Shown here: positions 1 to 7,920 of the stretch, piece by piece
How the letters are laid out: every line of letters begins with the position of its first letter
How positions within the stretch are numbered: position 1 is the first letter of the stretch
Source of the DNA: Burkholderia sp. Ac-20365
Lineage (GTDB): Bacteria > Pseudomonadota > Gammaproteobacteria > Burkholderiales > Burkholderiaceae
Length of the DNA stretch: 64,000 bases
Reading direction: 5' to 3'
NCBI RefSeq assembly: GCF_017104715.1
Contig: NZ_JAAGPI010000005.1
Span: forward strand, 62,001-126,000
The notes under the pieces: model-generated
Database searches by the model: none
Seen by the model: only the letters and a program-made list of their open reading frames with translations
Told to the model about the DNA's origin: nothing
Translations under genes and position numbers: made by a program

Positions 1-661
1 TCAGCGGGAAGCAGACGGCCCATCGGGATTCGATCGAAGACCCAACGGTTGAACTGCTCGTTCTCGAAGAATGGCCGGGTCATCGGGGTATCGACGAAAG
101 TCGGCGCCACGGAATTCACGCGTATTCTCGGCGCAAGCTCGATCGCGGCTGCCTTCGTCAGACCTTCCATTGCATGCTTCGTCATGCAGTACACGGATCG
201 ATCAGGCGCACCGACATGTCCCATCTGTGACGAAATATTGATGATGGAGCGGTCACCCGCATCATCGCTTTCAAGCATCTTGCGAACAGCGGCACGTGTT
301 GCCAGAAACGTCGCTCGTACATTCAGGCCGAGGACGAAATCCAGATCCGCCGTTTTGACGTCTGCGAGCCGCGATGGAATATTGGTGCCCGCGTTATTGA
401 CGAGGACGTCAAGCGCAGGGAGATCAGAAAACGCCTGCTCCAACTGATCGTCTTTCAACAGATCGCACATCACGGGCGTACACAAACCGCCCTTTCGACG
501 GATCCGGTCAGCAATCTCATTCAATTCCTCCGCGCCCCTGCTGAGCAGATAGACATGCGCACCCGATTCGGCAAGCAAAACAGCGATGTCCGCTCCGAGA
601 CCACGGCTCGCACCCGTCACGACAGCGGTCTTTCCATCAAGCCTAAAAAGTCCGTTCGACA
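1..661 (-). CDS. SDR-family NAD(P)-dependent oxidoreductase (3' end beyond window)
   Basis: The minus strand from an ATG at 661 encodes about 220 residues and runs off the left edge without a stop. It shows the classical short-chain dehydrogenase landmarks: a glycine-rich cofactor loop TGASRGLG near residue 17, the NNAG motif near residue 90, and the YCMTK catalytic Tyr-x3-Lys near residue 160. Only the C-terminal tail is missing. These enzymes oxidise or reduce alcohols and ketones in the cytosol; the substrate cannot be read from the sequence. It starts 9 bases after the LacI-family gene and is probably the last gene seen of an operon with the tautomerase and MHS transporter upstream, suggesting a role in catabolism of whatever that transporter imports. 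Confidence 0.88.
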
Positions 662-670
662 TATTTCTCT

Positions 671-1801
671 CTAAGGTTCATGTTCGATTGATCGGCTCGC
701 GGCTGCGCATGTCCACACCGTGCGTCCCTTGAACTGCGAAAGCCCATGCGAGGGAAGGCGTGCAGAGTCACGCACAACCAGATGACCCGTCACGATGCGT
801 GGTACAGCCAATTGGTCGCGGTCACTCAAGGCGTCGATAAGAAGCGAGACCGCGTTCTCAACCATCTCATCCAGGGGCTGTGAAAACGTTGTCAGCCGGT
901 ATGCGGGCGAAGCGGCGAGTTGAATGTCATCGAAGCCCACGATCGACACCTCTCTGCCCACGTCCAGTCCAAACTCACTGCGCGCGACATCGATTGCTGC
1001 CATCGCCATCTGATCGTTCGCGCAAAAAATCGCGTCGGGGCGCCGCGCGGTCTTCAAGAGAACTCTGGTGGCACGGGATGCATCCTCAAGCGAGTAATTT
1101 CCGTGCACCTTGAGCGGCGGCCTCGCCCCTTTTTGATGGAGTTGCCACCGGAACCCTGCTTCCCGATCACGACTCGTCGACGACGAATCGAGACCCGCCA
1201 TGAATGCATAACGACGATGCGACGCAGCTACCAGAAAGGCAGCGATACAGGCTGCACCTGCCCGGTTATCTCCTGTCACACTCGATGCGGCATTGCTATC
1301 CGTCTTCCGGTTGACCATCACGACAGGCAGGCCGACCTCCGCACACTCTTCCGCCAGGCGCGACGACAGTTGCGCCGAGACGAGTACTAGCGCATCGAGT
1401 CGATACCGAAGGATTTCTTCGAGAATGGGATCGGCAGATGTTCCGTAACGTGCCGTGAACAGCATCACGCGATAATCCTGCACGGAGAGCGCCTCGGACA
1501 GCGCATCGACAAGCGCGGCATAGAACGGATTGGTGAGCCCCGGCACCACGACGCCAACAATTTTCGACCTCCCTGTTATCAGGGAGCTCGCGATCAGGTT
1601 CGGCCGGTAGCGCAACGCAGCAGCGGCGGCAACGACTTTCGCACGTGTCTGCTCAGAGACGCTCGCGCCTGGCGTGAATACCCTGGACACCGCCGACTGT
1701 GAAACGCCCGCAAAGCGAGCGACTTCGTGTGCCGTTACGCGCCGCCGAAGCTCCCGCAGTTGCATCATCTGGGGAAGATCATTGATCGCCTGGTGTTTCA
1801 T
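671..1801 (-). CDS. LacI-family transcriptional regulator
   Basis: A 376-residue protein with an N-terminal LacI helix-turn-helix (about residues 22-45, containing VTAHEVARFAGVSQSAVSR), a hinge near residues 60-75, and a periplasmic-binding-protein-like effector domain starting near IVGVVVPGL. The family binds palindromic operators and responds to small molecules, often sugars or organic acids. It lies 12 bases downstream of the MHS transporter and 9 bases upstream of the SDR gene, so it is co-transcribed with its likely targets. An internal Met pair at residues 12-13 is an alternative start close to the helix-turn-helix. Family assignment is secure; the ligand is unknown. Confidence 0.9.
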   Translation of the reverse strand: MKHQAINDLPQMMQLRELRRRVTAHEVARFAGVSQSAVSRVFTPGASVSEQTRAKVVAAAAALRYRPNLIASSLITGRSKIVGVVVPGLTNPFYAALVDALSEALSVQDYRVMLFTARYGTSADPILEEILRYRLDALVLVSAQLSSRLAEECAEVGLPVVMVNRKTDSNAASSVTGDNRAGAACIAAFLVAASHRRYAFMAGLDSSSTSRDREAGFRWQLHQKGARPPLKVHGNYSLEDASRATRVLLKTARRPDAIFCANDQMAMAAIDVARSEFGLDVGREVSIVGFDDIQLAASPAYRLTTFSQPLDEMVENAVSLLIDALSDRDQLAVPRIVTGHLVVRDSARLPSHGLSQFKGRTVWTCAAASRSIEHEP

Positions 1802-1813
1802 GTTCTGCCTGCC

Positions 1814-3157
1814 TCAGGCGTCATTCGCACCGGTCGCGGGAACGAACGTATGCGTTGGCGGCGCTTTCGGATCGTTGGCGACGCGCGCGAACAGCGCGCA
1901 CACCAGCGTGATGCCAGCCGCGATCATCGCGAAGATGGCCACTGGTGTGTAATCGGCGTATCTGGCGAGCAATGCCGTGGCGATCAGCGGCGTGGGGGCG
2001 CCCGCGACCAGTGCGCCTAACTGGAAACCTATCGTCACGCCGCTGTAGCGCACCTCGGGGCTAAACATCTCCGCAAACCACGCCGCCAGAGGCGAGAAGA
2101 CTGCAGCATGGGCAATGCTCAGCACCAGAATCTCGGCAAGCAGGATAAGCGTCGGATTGCCAGTTCCTACCAACTGGAAGAATGGAAACGGCGCCACCAC
2201 TGCAACCAGTGCGCCGAACACGACCACCTGCTTGCGCCCGACCTTGTCGGATAAGGCGCCAAAAAATGGCTTGGTCAGCAGCTCCAGCGCGGCCGCGATC
2301 AGAATGGCGACCAGCACCGTCTTTCGAGGCAAGCCAAGATGGCTTGTCATGTAGGTCAGACCGAAAGTCGTGAATACGTAGTACAGGATGTTGTCGGCAA
2401 AGCGCAGTCCGGCTGACAGCAAAATCGCCCGCGGAAAACGTCGCACCGCTTCTACGATCGGCAGTTTGACGGTGGCGTCGGTGTCGAGAACCTTCCTGAA
2501 AGCGGGCGGCTCTTCGATACGCAGCCGGATCACCAGTCCAATCGCGACGAGTACAGCACTGAACAGAAACGGAATGCGCCAACCCCACGCCAGGAAATCG
2601 GCTTCCGGCAGACGGCTGGCGAGTTCCATTCCGCCCACGGCCATGCACAGCCCGGCAGGAAGACCCATCTGCGGAAAGCTGCCATAGAGGCCCCGCCGGT
2701 TCGGATTCGCATGCTCTACGGCAATCAGCGCAGCACCGCCCCATTCGCCTCCCACCGCCAACCCTTGCACGATGCGCAGCAGGATCAGCAGAACCGGAGC
2801 GGCCAGCCCAATGTGGCTATACGAGGGCACGAGACCGATGAGGGTGGTGGACATTCCCATCGCAAGCAGCGTCGTGACAAGAACAAACTTGCGCCCGACG
2901 CGATCGCCGAGATGCCCTGCAACGATGCCTCCGAACGGTCGCGCGATAAATCCGACTGCGAACGTGCCGAACGCGAGCAACGTTCCCGTCAAAGGATCTC
3001 CGCCGGGGAAATACAGCTTGCCAAACACGAGCGCCGAGGTGATTCCGTACAGAAAGAAATCAAACCACTCGATGGCGCTTCCAATAAAACTGGCGATCGC
3101 AATCGTCAGCATCTTCGGTGACGAATGCCCTGCCTCGGTCGAACGCTTGGTATCCAA
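1814..3157 (-). CDS. MFS transporter, metabolite:H+ symporter (MHS/ShiA-like) type
   Basis: A 447-residue inner-membrane protein with about 12 hydrophobic segments. The N-terminal IEWFDFFLYG segment (residues 29-38) and the loop GHLGDRVGRK (81-90) are typical of the metabolite:H+ symporter branch, whose members include shikimate, alpha-ketoglutarate, citrate and proline/betaine permeases. It should import an organic acid or zwitterion with protons. It lies between a tautomerase and a LacI regulator on the same strand, consistent with an uptake and catabolic operon. A perfect TGCATA inverted repeat sits just upstream of its start, suggesting MarR control at this internal position too. The substrate is not predictable. 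Confidence 0.88.
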   Translation of the reverse strand: MDTKRSTEAGHSSPKMLTIAIASFIGSAIEWFDFFLYGITSALVFGKLYFPGGDPLTGTLLAFGTFAVGFIARPFGGIVAGHLGDRVGRKFVLVTTLLAMGMSTTLIGLVPSYSHIGLAAPVLLILLRIVQGLAVGGEWGGAALIAVEHANPNRRGLYGSFPQMGLPAGLCMAVGGMELASRLPEADFLAWGWRIPFLFSAVLVAIGLVIRLRIEEPPAFRKVLDTDATVKLPIVEAVRRFPRAILLSAGLRFADNILYYVFTTFGLTYMTSHLGLPRKTVLVAILIAAALELLTKPFFGALSDKVGRKQVVVFGALVAVVAPFPFFQLVGTGNPTLILLAEILVLSIAHAAVFSPLAAWFAEMFSPEVRYSGVTIGFQLGALVAGAPTPLIATALLARYADYTPVAIFAMIAAGITLVCALFARVANDPKAPPTHTFVPATGANDA

Positions 3158-3170
3158 ACCCGTCTCCTAA

Positions 3171-3184
3171 TGCATAGGTATGCA
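3171..3184. promoter_or_regulatory. Palindromic operator TGCATA-GG-TATGCA
   Basis: A perfect inverted repeat TGCATAGGTATGCA lies 14 bases before the transporter start codon, in the gap between the tautomerase and transporter genes. Variants of the same TGCATA half-site recur upstream of the tautomerase and the MarR gene, so this is probably a binding site of that regulator. The regulator assignment is inference. Confidence 0.55.
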
Positions 3185-3229
3185 ACTATTTATGGCCTTA
3201 CCCACAACGCCTGCCAACGATGCTGTCGA

Positions 3230-3601
3230 TCACGCGTAGGGCGGATCGGGCAACTGTTTGCCGCCGCGAATGATGAATTTGGGAACGTATTCGAGTAGCC
3301 CGGTCTCGATACGATCTTCAGAAATGCCGGCGAAGTCGCTGAAAATTGCACTCACTTTCTTGACCAGTGCGAGCTTCGCATCGTCAGATCGGCCCGCGCG
3401 AATGTTGCACATGATGAGCGTATCGCCGCCCGGCTCGCCGCCTACATAGCTGCTCTCGGAAGCAAGATCGTTGAAGATCACGCTGATGATTTCCAGCGGG
3501 GACTTGATGGTCTCGTTGACGGCGATCGTGATCGCCTTAGCAATCTTCCGTTTGACGTCGACGTTCAGACCGGCGCGTGTGTTGCAAACGATAATGGGCA
3601 T
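3230..3601 (-). CDS. Tautomerase-family protein with internally duplicated 4-OT fold
   Basis: A 123-residue protein beginning Met-Pro-Ile-Ile, so removal of Met would expose the N-terminal proline used as catalytic base in the 4-oxalocrotonate tautomerase superfamily. The chain appears to hold two beta-alpha-beta units: residues 2-50 (PIIVCNTRAGLNVDVKRK onward) and about 61-110 (TLIMCNIRAGRSDDAK onward). It is thus about twice a single 4-OT subunit, as in fused or MIF-like members. A GGAG ribosome binding site precedes the ATG at 3601. It is the first gene of a minus-strand operon with the MHS transporter, LacI and SDR genes, and faces a MarR gene. The reaction is not determinable; a role in ring-cleavage or keto-acid metabolism is likely. 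Confidence 0.8.
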   Translation of the reverse strand: MPIIVCNTRAGLNVDVKRKIAKAITIAVNETIKSPLEIISVIFNDLASESSYVGGEPGGDTLIMCNIRAGRSDDAKLALVKKVSAIFSDFAGISEDRIETGLLEYVPKFIIRGGKQLPDPPYA

Positions 3602-3653
3602 TACAAATAACTCCTTTCTGGAGATGAATCGGTGTGCTGTCTAAGACCCCGCC

Positions 3654-4003
3654 TGAATACGTATGCAATTTTCTGAAGGCTGTATCAGGCGTTGATTGCG
3701 AAAGGATCGACCACTCTGTTGCATATACATCTATATTGGCGCAATTTGACGGAGAAAAATATGCCTCCCCCCTGTATTCACGCCTTGTTCGGAGCTCACT
3801 ACGGCGCAATCCATTGAGATGTAGCTACAACTGATGTATATGCATCAGTCTAGTAAAGTTAAATATGCTTTCAACCTGGTGAGTACCCGTACCAACGATT
3901 CTCTCGAAAGGTGCTTTGCTGCAAGGTTCCAGGGCCTGAGCGAACCAGTTTCGCGTCGATTGGACGTTCCGCGCCCGGCAGTGATACGATAGTTGCATAT
4001 ACA
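3654..4003. promoter_or_regulatory. Divergent control region with four TGCATA-type operators
   Basis: The 427-base gap between the tautomerase and marR-type genes (3602-4028) contains no convincing gene but four related sites: TGAATACGTATGCA at 3654-3667, TGCATATACA at 3721-3730, CTGATGTATATGCATCAG at 3831-3848 (18 bp, one mismatch between arms) and TGCATATACA at 3994-4003, the last about 25 bases before the MarR start. MarR proteins usually bind such short palindromes and repress divergent promoters. The spacing within sites varies (10, 14 or 18 bp), so the exact unit bound is uncertain. Confidence 0.6.
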
Positions 4004-4028
4004 CCTCACAATCTTCAGAGGATTGGCA

Positions 4029-4460
4029 ATGTTCACTGAATGCTATTGCACCCAGTTCAGGCGTTCGGCCAATGCGTTGACGAGTGTCTATGACGACGCT
4101 TTGCGCCCGGTCGGCTTGAAAATCACCCAGCTGACGCTTTTGCGTGGCCTCGACCGGTTAGGCGAGGCGACCTACAACGATATTGCGAGCGAACTCTCGC
4201 TCGACAAGACGACGATCTCGCGCAACATCAAGCTGTTGATCGACGCTGGATGGGTTGATGTATCAAGCGACGAAGATGCGCGTTACAAGCTGGCGAAGCT
4301 CAGCCCCGCCGGTGCTCGTATGTTGAAAGACGCCGAGCCATACTGGCGCGCGGCGCAGACTCAGGTCGAAAAGGAACTCAAAAAGTACCTGAAGGGACCT
4401 GCAAAAGCGGTGCTTCTGGAAGCACTCGAAACGCTTCAACAAGTTGGCGGCGAGCGTTAG
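4029..4460 (+). CDS. MarR-family transcriptional regulator
   Basis: A 143-residue winged-helix protein. The ATG at 4029 is preceded by AGAGGA at good spacing, which favours it over an in-frame ATG 36 bases upstream that lies on the operator. The helix-turn-helix (residues about 50-75, TYNDIASELSLDKTTISRN) and following wing are typical of MarR repressors that sense phenolic or other small ligands. It faces the tautomerase operon, and TGCATA-type palindromes flank both promoters, so autoregulation plus repression of that operon is likely. Its N-terminal half carries Cys residues (ECYCTQ), which could give redox sensitivity; this is speculative. Confidence 0.88.
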   Translation: MFTECYCTQFRRSANALTSVYDDALRPVGLKITQLTLLRGLDRLGEATYNDIASELSLDKTTISRNIKLLIDAGWVDVSSDEDARYKLAKLSPAGARMLKDAEPYWRAAQTQVEKELKKYLKGPAKAVLLEALETLQQVGGER

Positions 4461-4563
4461 GCAGCCATGAGTTCGACGCGACGTCTTTGACTCAGAATCT
4501 GCTCAACCGCTTCACGGCGAGCGGGAACGGCCTGCGCGCAATCCCGTCGACGCCTGTCAATCG

Positions 4564-5877
4564 TCAGGCAGGTACGGCCGTTCCATACGGTACCTCGCGA
4601 TTACCGAAGCGACGCACGCGAATGTTGGCCTGCTCGCCGTGTGCAATCATGCCTTCGATCGCGCACAGCCGCGAACAGTACGATCCGATCAGCGCACTCG
4701 CTTCATCCGTCAGCACCTTCTGATACGTACAGGTCTTGATGAACTTGCCGACCCAGAGTCCGCCCGTATAGCGCGCCGCTTTGCCCGTCGGCAGCGTGTG
4801 GTTCGTGCCGATAACCTTGTCGCCGTACGCGACATTGGTGCGCGCACCGAGGAAAAGCGCGCCGTAGTTCTTCATATTGTTCAGGAAGTAATCCGGGTCG
4901 CGCGTCATCACCTGAACGTGCTCGGATGCGATGCTATCCGCTACCGAAACCATCTCCTCGAGCGTATCCGCCACGATCACAGCGCCGTAGTCGCGCCAGG
5001 AGACACCGGCCGTGTTTGCCGTCGGCAGAACTTTGAGCAGGCGCTCGACCTCCGCGATGGTGTCCTTCGCCAACTGCAATGAGTTTGTGAGCAGAATCGC
5101 CGGCGTGTTGAAGCCGTGCTCCGCCTGGCCGAGAAGGTCCGTCGCGCACATTTCCGCATCGACGCTGTCGTCGGCGATTACCAGGGTCTCCGACGGTCCC
5201 GCGATCAGGTCAATGCCGATGCGACCAAACAGTTGACGCTTCGCTTCCGCGACGAACGCGTTGCCGGGCCCGACCACCATTGCAACCGGGTCGATCGTCT
5301 GCGTGCCGAGCGCCATTGCGGCGATGGCCTGAACACCGCCGAACGTGTAGATTTCGTCGGCGCCACCGAGATGCATCGCCGCGACCACGGCCGGATTCGG
5401 CTTCCCACCGACAGGCGGCGATGCAGTGATGATGCGAGGAACGCCAGCAACCTTCGCCGTCACGACGCCCATGTGTGCAGAAGCAACCAGCGGAAACTTA
5501 CCGCCTGGCACGTAGCACGCGACGCTGTCGACGGGCATGTTTTTATGGCCGAGAACCACGCCCGGCAGCGTCTCGATCTCTACGTCACGAATCGACTCGC
5601 GCTGTGCCTGGGCGAAGTTTCGCACCTGAGCCTGCGCGAACTTGATGTCTTCGAGTTGCCCCGGCGACAGCGTGCGCACACAGTTCGCAATCTCGTCGTC
5701 CGACAGACGGAAGCTTTCGGGCGACCAGTTATCGAACTTCGCCGAGAGTTCGGCGACTGCTACGTCGCCGCGCGATGCGACATCGGCGAGGATACCCGTG
5801 ACGACGTCACGAACCTTGGCAGCGTCTTGGGAGGAGTCTTCTGCGCTGCGACCGTGCTTCAGATACTGGATTGCCAT
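4564..5877 (-). CDS. Histidinol dehydrogenase-family protein, HpsN-like (orphan, catabolic type)
   Basis: A 437-residue NAD-dependent, zinc-type dehydrogenase of the HisD fold. Visible HisD landmarks are GQAEHGFN (Zn-ligand region), SEHVQV (catalytic Glu-His), [13 protein letters not shown] and a C-terminal EGMIAHGEQ. The segment [19 protein letters not shown] departs from biosynthetic HisD and resembles the sulfopropanediol dehydrogenase HpsN branch, which oxidises an alcohol to an acid in sulfonate catabolism. I chose the ATG at 5877 because an AAGGA motif lies 8-9 bases upstream; an ATG two codons earlier is too close to it. No other his genes are near, and it faces a LacI regulator, which argues against histidine biosynthesis. 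The substrate remains uncertain. Confidence 0.8.
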   Translation of the reverse strand: MAIQYLKHGRSAEDSSQDAAKVRDVVTGILADVASRGDVAVAELSAKFDNWSPESFRLSDDEIANCVRTLSPGQLEDIKFAQAQVRNFAQAQRESIRDVEIETLPGVVLGHKNMPVDSVACYVPGGKFPLVASAHMGVVTAKVAGVPRIITASPPVGGKPNPAVVAAMHLGGADEIYTFGGVQAIAAMALGTQTIDPVAMVVGPGNAFVAEAKRQLFGRIGIDLIAGPSETLVIADDSVDAEMCATDLLGQAEHGFNTPAILLTNSLQLAKDTIAEVERLLKVLPTANTAGVSWRDYGAVIVADTLEEMVSVADSIASEHVQVMTRDPDYFLNNMKNYGALFLGARTNVAYGDKVIGTNHTLPTGKAARYTGGLWVGKFIKTCTYQKVLTDEASALIGSYCSRLCAIEGMIAHGEQANIRVRRFGNREVPYGTAVPA

Positions 5878-6055
5878 TTGCATTTCCTTTTTGCGGGTGA
5901 CGGGAGCAGGCTGCCTGACGTGGAGCGCTTGCCGTGTGGATGCAAATGTAGCGCAACTTTTTATGCAAAATTTGCGCAAATGCTCCAGAATTACCCTAGA
6001 CGCCGGGTATGACACGATCCGGCAACGTCTGTATCAGACCCTTTCATGCAAATCT
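5878..6055. promoter_or_regulatory. Divergent promoter region with LacI-type palindrome
   Basis: Between the HisD-family gene and the LacI gene lies a perfect palindrome ATTTGCGCAAAT (5970-5981) with the central CG/GC step typical of LacI operators, flanked by TGCAAA elements (5941-5946, 5964-5969). Two direct ATGCAAA repeats at 6046-6052 and 6056-6062 overlap the LacI start codon. The divergent LacI protein is the obvious candidate ligand; this is inference. Confidence 0.55.
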
Positions 6056-7102
6056 ATGCAAACCAAAGCACGAACATCGGGACGCTCGAGGCCGTCCAAA
6101 GTCAGGCTTGAAGATGTTGCCGGGCGCCTGGGTATATCGGTCTCGACGGTGTCGCGCTCGCTAGCCGGACACCCGGCAATCAGCAGCGAGACGCGCAGCG
6201 CGGTCCAGGCCGTCGCTGCGGAACTGGGTTACAGGATGCCGTCGCAAGGCCGGTCCACGCGAAAATCCGCGACCAAACTCATCGGCGTGGTGGTCGGTGC
6301 GTTGCATAACCGCTTCATGACGCTGTTGTTGACCCACCTCCATGATGCCCTGCAAGAGTTCGATTATCAGATCACGCTGATGATCGATTCGATGAACGAT
6401 CCGGAGAACCTGCTGGCGTTTCGGCCGTTGATCGACGGATATCTCGACGGGATGATTTTTGCCACCGCCACGCTCGACTCACCGGTCGTAGCGGAAATGC
6501 AAAGAAGGGGGATTCCGCTGGTGCTCGTCGTTCGCTCCGTCGACGATGTTCGCGTGGACACGGTGGAGGTCGACAACGTCCACGCAGGCACCATTGCTGC
6601 CGAGCACCTTTATCAACTGGGTCATCGCCGGATCGGGCTGGTGATGGGCGCGCACAACACGTCGACAAGCAGAGACCGCGTGAAAGGGGCGCTTCAGTGG
6701 CTGGAGGAAGCGGGCATAGCGCCCACGTCAGTGCCATTGGTGTTCTGTGACTACACCAGCGAAGCGGGATATTCCAGCGCGATCGCAATGTTGAGCGACG
6801 CCAATCGCGTCACCGGCATCATCGCCGGAAACGACACGATCGCGCTTGGTGTACTCGAGGCAGCGAAGAGACAGGGCATTGCAGTGCCACAACAACTCTC
6901 GGTGATCGGCTTCGACGATATGCCGTTGGCAGGTTCACCCCTGGTGGGATTGACCTCGATCCGTCAGCCCGTCGAAGCGATGGCGCGAACCGCCGCGCGG
7001 CGTCTCGTCGAGCGCATTCGAGCCGGAGGTATGGGTGCACCGGTTCACGATGTCTTGCCGATTCAACTGGTACGCCGCGAAACGACGGGACCGGCAGGCT
7101 GA
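6056..7102 (+). CDS. LacI-family transcriptional regulator
   Basis: A 348-residue LacI/GalR protein starting at the ATG at 6056. The DNA-binding motif VRLEDVAGRLGISVSTVSRS occupies about residues 15-34, followed by a hinge and a full effector-binding domain (LIGVVVGALHNRF to the C-terminus, with VIGFDDMPLAGS near residue 285). It is divergent from the HisD-family dehydrogenase and probably controls it through the palindrome at 5970-5981, with autoregulation suggested by the repeats over its own start. The effector is likely the dehydrogenase substrate or product. A much longer in-frame reading upstream runs across the divergent gene and is not coding. Confidence 0.9.
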   Translation: MQTKARTSGRSRPSKVRLEDVAGRLGISVSTVSRSLAGHPAISSETRSAVQAVAAELGYRMPSQGRSTRKSATKLIGVVVGALHNRFMTLLLTHLHDALQEFDYQITLMIDSMNDPENLLAFRPLIDGYLDGMIFATATLDSPVVAEMQRRGIPLVLVVRSVDDVRVDTVEVDNVHAGTIAAEHLYQLGHRRIGLVMGAHNTSTSRDRVKGALQWLEEAGIAPTSVPLVFCDYTSEAGYSSAIAMLSDANRVTGIIAGNDTIALGVLEAAKRQGIAVPQQLSVIGFDDMPLAGSPLVGLTSIRQPVEAMARTAARRLVERIRAGGMGAPVHDVLPIQLVRRETTGPAG

Positions 7103-7117
7103 TCAGACGCAGCCAGC

Positions 7118-7636
7118 TTAACCGCTGGCGCCATCATGCAAAGCTCGTGCGATGACAGCATCGAGTTGCCCGAAGTCCGGCGGACCGACATATCGCTTTA
7201 GAATTTTTCCGTGCCTGTCGACTACCAATGTCGTCGGAGTGAGTTGAACATCGCCGAATGCATGAGCGAGGCGCCCGTCGTCAAGCGTAAGCATGAACGG
7301 AAGATGACGGGTCTGCGCGTAGTTCACTGCGTAATCGCGCGGTGTGTAGCTCATGGCAACGGACACAAGTTCCAGCCCTGCTCCGTGGAATCGCCTGTAG
7401 GCATCTTCAAGGCTGGGCATCTCTTCGATACAACTCGAACAGTTCGTGTCCCAGAAATCGACAAGGAAAACGTGCCCTCTTAAATCGGAGGTCGTTGATA
7501 TCTTTTGCCCGGAGAGCAACACGAACGTCGCATCTGGCACCTCCGGTTTCGCCAGCAAAAGATACCCCGTGAGAAACGCGATTAACCCACCCGTCAAAGT
7601 CGCGAACATCCACCTTTTTCTACCCGTCAATTTCAC
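7118..7636 (-). CDS. TlpA/ResA-like membrane-anchored thioredoxin-fold protein
   Basis: A 172-residue protein with one N-terminal membrane segment (residues 10-28) acting as signal anchor, then a thioredoxin-like domain. The redox motif is Cys66-Ser-Ser-Cys69 in DTNCSSCIEEMPS, followed by the cis-Pro segment TPTTLVVDRHGKI, both usual in TlpA/ResA proteins. It should act in the periplasm, reducing or exchanging disulfides, often for cytochrome or copper-centre assembly. It is convergent with the LacI gene and separated from the transglycosylase by a 284-base divergent gap, so no operon partner is visible. Family is clear; the client protein is unknown. Confidence 0.85.
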   Translation of the reverse strand: MKLTGRKRWMFATLTGGLIAFLTGYLLLAKPEVPDATFVLLSGQKISTTSDLRGHVFLVDFWDTNCSSCIEEMPSLEDAYRRFHGAGLELVSVAMSYTPRDYAVNYAQTRHLPFMLTLDDGRLAHAFGDVQLTPTTLVVDRHGKILKRYVGPPDFGQLDAVIARALHDGASG

Positions 7637-7920
7637 TCTCCTAAAGCTGCATCGACGTTAAACGATATCGATCTGAAGAGCCATGTCGGATAGGCATGCT
7701 TTTCACGCCATGCTAATAGAACGGCTATGGCTTGAAACGTGGCAGATATGACATTGCGCTGGAGTTGTTGGCATTCGATCCGTGCCGATGTGGTGCAGAC
7801 ATCCGGCTCGCAAAGAGCCGAATTGCGGGTTGAGTCCAGTGTTGTTCGAGGCTTCGTTTCGCCCGCTTGCAGCCTAAGCTTTGACTCAATCTTCTGCAGC
7901 GAAACAACGAGAAAACAGCG

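Noticed and set aside
4564..5877. Reading the HisD-family gene as histidine biosynthesis hisD
   Set aside because: No other his genes are nearby, a LacI gene faces it, and its C-terminal third resembles HpsN more than HisD. I also considered but could not show a link with the histidine attenuator at 60 kb.
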